DNA of 64,000 nt. It comes from Sipunculus nudus (lineage: Eukaryota; Annelida; Sipuncula; Golfingiida; Sipunculidae). Under the pieces are notes generated by a model, which was not told where the DNA came from, did not search any database, and worked only from the letters and a program-made list of their open reading frames with translations. Each line of letters begins with the position of its first letter. The first letter of the stretch is position 1. Positions 39,701 to 52,518 of the stretch are shown in pieces. The stretch is taken from the NCBI GenBank assembly GCA_026874595.1, contig CM049314.1, positions 11,586,729 through 11,650,728 of the forward strand, read 5' to 3'. A program made the position numbers and the translations under genes.

Positions 39701-42700
39701 ACTGCAGACATTAACCTTCCATTCGCATTTGATCTTTGGTAACACTACTTATATTTTCACATTTTAGGTGAATATATTATCTTTTTCATAAAAAAAATAT
39801 GTAATATACATGGGGGACTGACATGACCTGCTTGATTTAATCATCGAATTCCAGGTTTAATGCTTAACAACCTCTGGACTATGTCTTTTGACATCACAGG
39901 TACAGTACTTCCTCACGTGGGTAGCGATATTTCACAGAATTTTACAGCTTGGATGGAAAAACTATGAAACATTCTTTCTTTGAACAAATAATTTGCACAC
40001 AAAAATTCAAATTTATATAAAATATTGTTATTCCTCTGGTTCCAGCTTATGAATATTGGGCTTATTTTATGGTATTATAATATATCTTTGTCAGAGCCTT
40101 TGATGATCATATGTCAGCCTGCTTGAATGACTGATTAAAGTATGCTGATAAATCATGCAAAAATCATGTCTATTACCCTGGTGCCGATACAATATATTGG
40201 ACATTTATAAGCAAATGTCAACCTAACATTAAAGGGGCCTAATCACCTATCTGACCTTTATAAACTAAGGATATCCCTTGGAGTTTTCAGAAAAATAAGC
40301 CAGAAAATGTTGGTTTCACCACACACAGGCTGCTTGTTTTGTTTATATCAACTTGTTTATAATATGTGGGGGCCACTAAAATATAACAAATTCAACAAGG
40401 GCATCTGGCAGCAAGTCAGGTAAGCCAGAGCTTTGCAAATGGCATTTGCAACAAGTGAACTTTCTACCTCCTCATTTATGCAACCTACCACCCAAGGTTA
40501 CATGTTTTTCCCTTTTGTCAACATTGCTGTGTTTACATTCATGTTGTTGATAAACAAGTCCACAGCTCCTTCATGAAGGCCTTATAAGAACTTTTCACAA
40601 CCAAAATTACCCTTAGATCATTAATATATAACAAAGGAGCCAGGTCACATAAATTCTTTCTAAAAAAAGATGTGATTGTCACCTTTAACATATATTACCT
40701 GTCAATATCAAAGTATATCCTCTGGTTGGTGTACACCTGACGATTTGCTGTGTACAGCAGTTGCCCAGGGTTCCTGACATCCCAGCACAATATCTCTGGG
40801 TCCTGGGGAAAGAAAGAAACTTGTATTCACACATCATAATCGACATAAAAAACTATCACATCCCTGAAATGACTCAAGCATGAACATGCAATTGGTCTTA
40901 GTAGGATTAGATACACTGGCAGTGTACCCTTTAGTCTGACTTGTGACTTACTGATTTTACTCTTTTGAAAAGATGGTAGCAGGTCAACACTTCTGACACT
41001 CTTGCAGAGAATAAAACAAGTTGCATGTCTCCCCTCTATGGGCCATCCCAAAACATTAGGGGTAAAATATGCACTCAAAAAATAATTCTAGATTTCAGCA
41101 GATTGGACCTTGAAGATCAAGGCCACCACTTTTCAAACCTTGATGAGATTTTTGCAGAAAGATCTTGTGTGTCAAATTTGAAGAAAAAATTTCAGTACTT
41201 CCAAAGTTGTGGGGGTCAATCCTAGAATTCCATAAAACTGACCTTGAAGATCAAAGTCAAGGTCACTGGATTTCAAACTCCATATTGGCTCAGAAGAATC
41301 TGGATGAAACATCTTGCGTGACTGGTAAATACACTCACATCAGTGAATTATACACTGTTTACACAGGGCCTTACCTATAGGCCTACTACCTATATCGTAA
41401 GCACTGTTTGTTTTGACCTCGTATCCTGAATTGCTACACAAGAGGAAAGCGATGTATTTTGATCCAATCAGATGAGTGCTGGTGCTGATGAGATTCTGTG
41501 CTGGAAGGCAAAACAGTTTACCAGCCAAGCGAGGAATACACAAAGCCAATGTCGTTCATTTCTTTCTGAGTGCATGCTCATCGCCCTGGCAACCATTTGA
41601 ACAGGCCACAGGCTCAGAGATAATGGCCCCACACGTGGTTTCTGGGTGGAGCCTGATGCCTGTCGAGTGTTTGTTGACTGGCATTTGTTTGGCTGCTAAT
41701 CACATCAGCTGTTTTTTCAGCAGACAAGCCCATCACTTGGTGTTTAAGTGCATCTTAAATGGTCAAACAGGCAGTGGGAAAATCAGTAGCTTCATTAGAA
41801 GCCCAAGATTTCTGCTGCCTCGGGAGCGTAGTGAATTACAGTAGGATACATGACATCAATTGTATCAAAGTGTACAAAGATGACACATTCCCAAACAGGA
41901 ATGAACCAATCATAAAATTGACATCATTTGCTTTCATTTTTGCAAGACCTGTGATGCTTGCCCATTGCACCCAAACATTGCAGATGACTTTAAACGGCAG
42001 TGCGCATACTACAGGAAAAGGTATATTGACAATTCTCATTGTCAAACGGCAGAAACAGCTACCTGCATCATTTGACTGAATGTTAGGACCATGATCTAAA
42101 GCATGTCTGATGGTTGGTACTCATGACACCTTAACTTCTTTGGACAAAATATATAATTCTGATTACCGTATTCAACATAATGAGCCCCCCACAGCATTTT
42201 GCAGCAGCTGCAGCGTTCATTATGTTGAATACCGTAATCTGATGATACCTACATACCTTTCTGCCCCCTGTGAGCAGCTGATTTCCATCCGTTGAGAAAG
42301 TGATGTGCGTTACCCCGCCCTGCTGACCCTGGAACATGCAGCTCATGTTTCCGTGGGGTTCTGTGTATATCGCAACTGAAAGAAAAAGTGATGGTCATCA
42401 ATGATTATTAACCAGCTACAGTATATCCCAACGGGAGGAGGAAAGTAATGTTAATGATGGTTAACCAGCTTTCCTAGCAAATCTATTCTGATTTGAAGTT
42501 AATATTAACTAGAAATATGTTAATAGTGTACGCAAAACCAAAGGCATCTCCTTTCCCAATCGTTTTAGGTTTCAGCATTAATATGATCATAAAGATGAAG
42601 GTCAAGGTCAATTTTTTTTTTTATAAATCTTTCAAGAATTTGGTTTTAGAAATTGTGTTTAAAAATTTAGGAAACTATGGAGTAGTTAAAAAAGGTATCA

Positions 42701-45700
42701 TGTTTAAAAAATTACATAGGTAAATAAAATATAACTGTTCTTGTTTTATGAGGTTCATTTAGTATATATTATATAATAATAGTATATTATTAAATACTAT
42801 ATTATTATATGAAATATATTATGTTTATCATACTTTCAGACTTCTAGAGTTTTTTTAAAATATGTAAATGTTCACTTTTCTCTCAGATTTACAGAAACGT
42901 GACTGCAAAAGTTAAGTGTACCGGCAATATAAAACATAACAAAGAGGACTGATTGCATCAATGCATCAGGATAGTGAGAGGTTGCTTGACACTCTTTAAT
43001 GGTGAGAAAAGTTCAAAACAAACATAAAAATCATTGGTGATGAAAGATAGGTCTTGACTCCTTGGAAAGTAAGTTTCTCATTGAATTCTGGGAAACATTG
43101 TGCATCTGACTTAATCTTGTATGCATATAAGTGTGGTATAATTACAAACAGACTAAGTGTACTGTATACATATGAATCAGTTTGCAATTACAGCAAAGTA
43201 TACATTTACCAGTTAAATGTTTTAATTAAAATCTAGGAATACCAGTGAATACTAGAAGAAATTTAAAATTTACCAGATCTGGAGTACGATCCTGCTGCGT
43301 ACATCTTTGGTTTGTCAGGGTTGACAGCTATACAGGAGATGATCCCTGGCTGACCCTGCTTCACTGAAACCAGAAGATTGCTAATTTTATTGACCTTTAA
43401 ATCCTAGGCATCAGGTAAAAAGTGGTATACACACAGGAGCAGATACAGATAATACCAAAATGGCCTTTTTTTGCAGTTGCAAAACACTGAAAAATCAGAA
43501 GTCCCCCCCGTGATCCCATGGTAATTTGAGGAACAAATTATTGCAATACTTCAATAATTTATGAAGTCACAATAATCCTAAAGGCTAGAATTATGAAGAC
43601 TTTACCATGAATATTAGGCCACTAGTATTTGAACTCTTCTAAGCACTTAGTAGAAACAATTTGTGAAATAAAAGTGCTTCAGCTTGGTTAAGCACATTCA
43701 TGCAAGGTTTGCATATTTCTGCACAGGTTAACTAGAGGAAGGTATGTACAGTGGAACCTGTGATATGAGGCCGCCCATGGGACTGGTCAAAGTGGTCTTA
43801 ATTCACAGGTGATCTTTGCAGAAAGGTCAGTTATAATCAAAGTGAATGTTTTGGCTCACTCAAGGATGGTCTTAAAAGACAAGTGGTCTCTCATACATGT
43901 TCCCCTGTTATCATTTTAAGCGACGTAACCTTGTGGTCTAAACCAAGAACTTACCATAGGTTGGTCTCTTCATGAACTGCCTTCCTGGCCGTGTTGTATC
44001 AAAAACTCGTATCATCTTGTTAAACCCACAGTATAACTTCATGCCATCTGGACTAAAAGCTACACTGTTAGCAGCCACTAGCTCATCCTGTAAAATATAT
44101 TACATTTAAAGTCATGATACTTGTGATTTGCAGTAATACCAATTGATCACTATTGCCAACAACAGAATATGAAGGAAGAAGTCCACACTGTTCACACATT
44201 TGTTTGTCCAAATGTACTCTTGTTTTACTACTGTGTGACTTAGTATCAATTTGATGTTAATAACACAGAAAATTTATATAGAAATCAGGTTTCAAGAAAA
44301 TGCACTTAAGTGGTGTTTATACCTAAATAAACCTGTGAATAACAATTTACAAAGTTCAAATTACTCTTTATTGTAAATATAATTGATAAATTCTGAAGTG
44401 AATAAAACTGTTTTAATTATACTTGCAGAGAACGTTCACTTATTGGGCTTAAATGCAAATAATCTGTCATTAACAATGTACAAAGTTTAAATTACTCTAT
44501 ACTGATATATTCTGTAGTGAATAAACTGTTTTAATCAAACTTCCAGAGACATTTTACATGTTAGACTTATTGTTACAATTCTATTTCTTACTTTTCAATA
44601 ATGTAATTATTCAAAATTCCATTTCTGGTAAAGGTAGCCAGTATTTATCATTCCTGCTGTAGAGTTCATAAATATCAGCCCTGCCAGATGTAAATGACCA
44701 AAAAAAAGAGTAAGTGATCCGGGAAAAAAAAAGCAGACATCTTTAAAATAAAGAGGGAAAAGAGAGATAAATTTGCGTCAATTTCCCATTTTTTTTATCA
44801 CAGACTGAATAAAGACACAATTCTATATTTATATAAATATATATATATATATATATTGATGCATATAATTTCAAAAGTCAGAAATATACATGGTGATCAT
44901 CCTAATTAATAAAGATAAGTGCATTTTCCACATCTTTTAACACATGCTGGACATTTGCAAACCAAAAAATATCAAATTCCTGTTCTTACTGGACTGTTAA
45001 AGCATGAAAGAAATGTTATATATTGGAATTATTTCATGAGAGAAAGAAGTGCTGCTGAAATAAAGAATGAAACAAGAGAACCAAATATGGTGCACAATTC
45101 AACCTATGTATATTTTGTGACCTCTGACCTCATTAAATATGCATGAATTTGCTGAGAATTTAATTCAGGTGAGTTCTATGAGTTATATGAGGTGAGAAAC
45201 TCTATTGGTAAATATGTATAATAAATTTCATGAAAATCCATAGGATTTTTGGTAAGTCACCACAGTGCCTCCAAAGTGCAGTGACCTCTGACCTCATTCA
45301 GCATAACACCACAGAAGACAACAGACAAACATGGGACTCTTTATATTTACTGGAACTTGTTTCTTTTGTGAACAGTATGACGTCACGTCGTGTAAAGAAA
45401 TAAAAGCATCACATTGCTGATCCTGTATGGGCTGCAATTATTATTTGAACTGTCATGGTGCTTGCCATGCCTGGTTTTGAACATTTGAACTTTGTTTGGT
45501 TTGAGGATGGATTTTTTATTGTGAATGGCTCCTATGCAGCCCAAGGGGCCGTACCTGTACTTGTACTAGCACTCGCACCTTGGGATTTATTGATTGGAGG
45601 CATGCCTACTACACTTCATTTTGAGCTAAGTATTCTATAATATGGGTGTCTCACTTTGTCTCAGTTTGTGAACCAAACATTTTGTATTCTTGTATAAATT

Positions 45701-48700
45701 GTGTATAATGATTTGTCTATTACATATATTATCGTTTAAAGAGTCTTTCTTCAGTTGAGTTTGTTGTGTGTGGATGCCGGTTGAAAGTTTAGTTACACGT
45801 AACAAGAGTGATTCTTTTAAAAAAGAGTATTTTGTAGGCCTGAATTCTATAATAATATACAAAAAATTATAACTACTTGTGTTCTAATATAACCATACCC
45901 ATAGAATCATACTTACAAGATGGTCAAAGGCACGGTATGTACACCTGATTTCTCCGGTGTAGGCATCCCACATGTGAACCGGTGTACTCTGACTGGTGCT
46001 CACTAAACTGTAATGGTCAGAGTCACATACATGAGAGAACTAATTAATAAACACCCAAAGCTTGGTACCAGTTTGTTCCATCTCATCCCATGCTTGGTTT
46101 ACACATGGCTTTGTATGTATTATAGATTAAACAATAGTTTGTTGACCAAGATCAGAGTAAATCAGTTCATGAAAGAAAAGTTGATATTTCCAAAATTTTG
46201 CATTTATTTCCACTTTAAGAGTCTTCAATTTCTTGCTATCCCAACAAGTGATTATTTTACCTAATTTTGATAGCATTTAAAAATTCAAAATATCATTTTT
46301 GCATGGTATACTCTAAGCCCCATATTAAATTAAATTAATTCAAACTAATAAATCTAGACAGGAGCTATATTTTACTATTATGAATCCTCTAAAGATATGA
46401 GGAGATGGAAGAAAAAGTACAGATGTTTTACCAGCAAGTAGCAGCGTCAGATGAGTTCATCAAGGGGTACCAGCAGTAGTCGTAAATCAAACTACCCTCC
46501 TGAAATCTCAGCACAGAAGTCTGAAACATAATGCAAAATATATCATTATCAAGCAGGCCAGACATGTACCAGAGGGTCCAAAATATTATACAAATCTATA
46601 TGAAATATAACATAATTTCTCCTGAAATCTCAGCACAGAAGTCTGAAACATAATGCAAAATATATCATTATCAAGCAGGCCAGACATGTACCAGAGGGTC
46701 CAAAATATTATACAAATCTATATGAAATATAACATAATCTCTATCATGCATGTTACTTATTACTGGCAAACTCACAACTACAAATATCTAACATATATCT
46801 TAAAGGGTATAATTCTAAAGCACAAATTCCAACGGAATATGTTTTACATTTTAGCTTTAAAGATCAAGAACTTTTATGTTTTGCTGACCATCTATCAACT
46901 GGTACACTTTTTAAGCATTGTTGAAACTTCTGTATTAAACAGTTGCTGTCAAGAACTAGATGTGTGAAATAACTCCTAAAAGAAAACAACTATGTGGAAT
47001 ATTTTACTTATGATCTGAAATCAAATGTGTACCTAATTAAATGTCATTATTTATTTTTAATAAATTGATGTTTGTGATATGCCTATGACTGGTGATACAT
47101 ATGCTTGTTATACTGGTTCACTGTGTGTGTGTGTCACATTTATAAATACCTGTTATGTGCTTATCAACAGTTCTGTAAATACATGTACATGTAAAACAAA
47201 TTCATGGTTCCTACAAAATTTTGGAATGCACATACAAGGTATTGTATAGGATTTCAAGGACATAAATTTTCTAGGCTTTTTTTCATGGGCTCCTTTAAAA
47301 CCCAATCAGCTGTCAAATCTTTTTTATTCAAATTTTTTTGCACTAGTCTAGTTTACAAAAACTAGGGACCCCTGGGTCTTGACACTCAGCTGAATATGTC
47401 TATATGGACATGTTTATGAACTTTTTCAAGATGTGGGTTCTGTGATCAAGTTCATAGCCATTCTGTCTACCCATACTTGAGTTATCATCTATTATCTAAT
47501 TTGTGAATGGATGGGCTCTTTGACCTTGAACTTTGACCTTGTGACCTCTAAATCAAACAGAATCTTTCCCTATTGGCAGATGCACCACATGTGGAAGATG
47601 AAAGATTTAAGATGCTACGTTTGGCATAAAATGCATCCAGTCTTTTTAAAGAAGTAGGTGCTATGACCTTGACTTTTGAACTCATAACCCCAAAATCAAT
47701 AGTTCTTACTTTAGTGGTAGGCCATATAAAAGTCAAGTTTGAAACCAATATTTCAATCCAACCTGGAGTTATAATCTGGAAACAAATATGCTGACAGTTG
47801 GCTCCTGTGACCTTCACTTTTGACCTTGTAACCCAAATATCAATCATTTTCTTCCCCTATTATAAGGTCAGCTATATGAGCAAGATGAAGGTTTGGGATG
47901 AAAAGTTTGGCTTAAAATGGATCCAAACTTTTTCTAAATAAGTGGTTCCTGTGACTCTGACCTTTCACCTCATGACATGTGGTGCCACTAGTCTTCATGA
48001 ACTGAAGAAACTAGCCTTTATCAATAAACACACAATGTTTCAGGACACTAGATGAAACAACACCTGAGAAATTGACATAAAATAATTACTGTCATTTGAC
48101 CTTCTCAAAAACAAACAAAAAATTGTAAAAATTAGGAAAAATGCAGTAACTGACAACATTGGTCTTGGTCATTATTAAAGACAAAATTCAAGACAATCCA
48201 TGCATTAGTTATTAAGATACAGGAGGGTTTGTTTCAAATATCTAATCATTCTAAGGGGTATTTATAAGCCCCATAACTCAGAGGATATGTGCCTGTGACC
48301 TTATTTAAAGTTTCCTGGGAGATTTTTATTGAACTCCCTGCATGTTCAATTAAAAGTTTCTAGGCCAAGCAGTTATGATTTGTGCCTTGCTAATGAATGG
48401 TCAGACAGTGGGATGGATGACGGACAAAGCGCCATTCCTATATCTGAGTTGACTTTCAGATATCTGATATCTCTATTCATGGTTTACAAAGTCAGCCTTC
48501 TTCCTCTTGATCTACTTCATCAAAACATTAGTGAAATTCATTTTATACTATAATGCATTATACTTTGTCTGATCTTTAAAATATCTCAATTGACGCACTG
48601 GTAAAATACTAGAATAACAATTGTGTGCATGAAAGCTGACCAACCATCTCTTCTCGAACATCAGTACTGCTGGGCTGCAGGTCTGCTGGCAAGTTGAACA

Positions 48701-51700
48701 GACGCAGACAGTTATCATCGCTGTTGGTCAGGATACAGCTGCCATCTGGTGACCTAAAATGGAATCAGTGTTAGGTCCCTCCTTCAGAGTAGTCAATGTA
48801 TTTATACAGCTGCCATCTGGTGACCTAACATGGAATCAGTGTTAGGTCCCTCCTTCAGAGTAGTCAATGTATTTATACTGATGATGAATCAGTGTGAGGT
48901 CCTTCCTTCAGAGTAGTCAATGTATTTATACTGATGACAAATAAGGGTCAGGTCCTTCCTTCAGAGTAGTCTATGTATTTATACTGATGACAAATCAGTG
49001 TTAGGTCCCTCCTTCAGAGAAGTCTGTGTATTTATACTGATGATGAATCAGTGAGAGGTCCCTCCTTCAGAGTAGTCTATGTGATTAAACTGATGACGAA
49101 TTGGTGTGAGGTCCCTCCTTCAGAGTAGTCCAACAAAGGAGGACTAATGACAAAACCTAAAAAGGTCCCCTGTTCTGGAAAGGGAGTCCGCAAAAATTGT
49201 CTGAAAACCTAAAAGAAAGGTAGTTTTGGCTGAAACAAGGCCTACAGGCCCAATGCGAACTGTTCAATGAGATAAACACCAGGTATAATGCTTCAATGCT
49301 GGACCATTACTTTTCAAGTACACATGTAACATGTATATGAACAATGCAAGTTCTATAAACATTTTGAATAAGGAACAATTACACAAATATCACTGCTGGA
49401 ATTCTGGCATTAGTGCACACAACACAAAAATGAATGAAGCTGGCACCACCAGTCTTGTATACAACAAAGCTATCAGAGATATATACATATGCCCAATTTC
49501 AGACCGATATACCAAACCCCTCCTGGGAAATAAGCAGGGCCATACACTGTGCAAAAATTAATGTAGGTGGCACCACCTGTCTTGTATTCATCAAAGCTAT
49601 TTGATATGTATAAATATGCTCAATTTCAGGCTGATATATCAAATTCATCTGTAGAAATAAGCAGGCACATACACTGTGCAAAAGTCATTGTAGGTGGCGA
49701 CATTTGTCTTGTGAACGAGAAAGCCATCAAAGACACAGACAGGTCAAAATATCAGGCCAATACATCAAACTTACCTTGAGTCTGATGCATGGGGCTGACC
49801 AGACTTAGGTGAGAAAGGCAGTTGCCCCGAGTGAACTGTGACAAATTTGCTGGCTCAGGCTACTGCACTAAGTGAACTCATGACCTGCATCTGGCTAGAC
49901 TGAGTGAACTTTTGACCTGTACCTGGCTGCACGGAGTGAACTCTTGACCTGTTGCATAATCTGACACAGTAAGTAGTCCATATGCAGCCCTGAGGGGCAT
50001 GACACCAATGAGGTGATCACATGGTGGTCATGAGGTGTTCACATGTCATCCATGAGGTGATCACATGCCTTGTTCTTGGCTGCACTGACTGAACTCTTTA
50101 CCTTTATCTGGCTGCACTGAATGAACTCTTGTTCTGTTGCCAAATCTGAAACAGTTGGCAGTTTCTCAACCTATATAAAGATACAAACAAAATCGTGGCC
50201 TGTTGGTAAATCTGTTTACACATACTGAAAGACTTTGGCTAAAATGCTTTTTTTTTCAAGCTGACATATTCATAAACTTTTTATCAAAATATCTAAAATA
50301 ACAAAAGATGCCGTTCTTTCTTTGATAAAGGTCCAATAATTCTGCCAAAAATCATTCAAGTAAACTTGTTCAAAGGCCACCTAAGAATATTTTTTGTGCA
50401 ATGTTACAGAAGTTATAATTGAAACAATAATTTTGTAGAAGAAGAGTTTTGTAGTCCTCAGTTTGAAATAGATATAATAATGGCCATAAGACAAACTTAA
50501 GCTTTTCTGATATGATTGAAAGAACCATGTCCTAGCATAATTCTTTTGAAAAATTGAACAATTCAACTTGACAGTTTCATCATAAACATTTTAAGCTGAA
50601 AGAGGCTAAAATTATGAGGTTTTTGCCCATAAAAAACAGGTCAATGAAGGTGGCACCACAAAATCTGCAACCTCAAATATGAGTCATGTGACCAATATTT
50701 GCACAATACTTTATAATGCTAGCTTCTGTCATTTCTGAGATTACTATGTCAGTATGCTTAATTGGCCAAACGACTGTTCAAACTCGTGTAAGACCACTAA
50801 AATTCATCAAATGCAAACCATATGAACAAACTTGAGAGGGCTTGCCTCTGGGATCATTTTTGTAAAATATTGAACAATATGGCTGGACCGTTTACAAGAA
50901 GAAGTCTTTTAAAGGTTTTTCAGCTTTTTCCCTATAAAATCTAAGTAAATGCAGATAGCAAAAAAATAAGCTGAATCCCACAACATTTTATATGTGATGG
51001 ATTATTGCATAAAATCTAGGGATGGTGGCTCCTGCTATTCCTGAGAAATCATGGGTTATTGTACAGATGACCAATGACCCCTGTACAAAACAAGGGACCT
51101 ATGGGTCACGGCGCTCAGCTGATCCTTATTGGACTATAAATGTATCACCATTGTGATACTATATTGAGTAGATAAAGCTTAGAATATCATGGTCATGTTG
51201 GGTTTTATAAAGGAATATAATGTAATATGTGAGTAAATGATATCTGAAATAACCTGACTGATGGATTAATATGGAGTAAAATATAGTGGTTTATTTTTTA
51301 TTTATTTGGGAGGGGTCGAAAAAAAAGCAATTTATTTGAGCAAATATGAATGCAATGACAGTATGCTAAGCAGTGGTATAATGATGATAAGGCTATTTGT
51401 TGAAGGATCTATAGTGTATGGAAAACTGCAAGAGTTCAATTTGACAGATAAAAGGTTATGATTAACTATACTGATGAGGGGATTTATGAATTTGTGACTG
51501 TATGACATAATATCTTGACAAGATCGGTCTTGACAAGGTGCATTATTTTGATGACCCTCACGTCTACATATTACACAATATTGACATAATTTCTGGCATG
51601 TACATAGGTACCTATGGACAAATGGTCAACAGTACTGAACCACCTGGAAGGTTAAAATCTTAAAAATATGATGAACTGTAGATAATGTTTGAGAGGAAGA

Positions 51701-52487
51701 GGTAATCTGGGCCATGGTTGGTTTATATGATTGAAGAAAATGTTGCAAATAATATTTGAGACCTGACCATGCCTTTCCATTGGTTACCTTTTTGATAAGC
51801 TGTTGACAGTTCAACAGTTTACACATTTGTCTGATGAGATCCAATTTATTTGGTAAACCTTTTTTATCAATTTTATGATATGTATACAGTTGCCATAACG
51901 TCCTCATTCCACAGGTGCAATGACTTGATGGGGGGGGGGGGGGAGGGGTGTTGTGTTATGATCAGAGTTACAATGCCTCTATCTCTCTGTAGATATTTTC
52001 TTTAATTATTAAATTTATGCTATAGCCATAGAACTATTGTTCACAGTGCCAAGGAGCAAAGCCTAAGTGGGATGAAGAAGGGGATGGTGAGAGTTACAAC
52101 ACCCTTGCATATACATACAGGATATGAAATTTAATTCAACAGTGCTTATAAAAAAAAGTTTATTCATGAACATTAAATATTTAAAACAGAAAGAAAAATG
52201 GAGGAACAAAGAAAATAATTTTTTTCCCCATTCTACTGAGCCAAGAAAAAATTAACAATATTTGCATTTATTCCTTTTTTTCATTACATAATTTTAATCC
52301 AAGTTTCTGAATGTTACTATAAATTTACAGTATAACATACATGTGATTGTGAATATTTCAGTTGATTCACATTTCTAAATTGCATCAACATTTATAGCTA
52401 ATGTATCTAGTTTATAGTACCTGTCAACAGAATGGGATGGAGGGAGCAAGGGAGGCAATTAGGGAGGGAGGGAGGGGGGGGGGGGGA

Positions 52488-52518
<31 letters not shown>

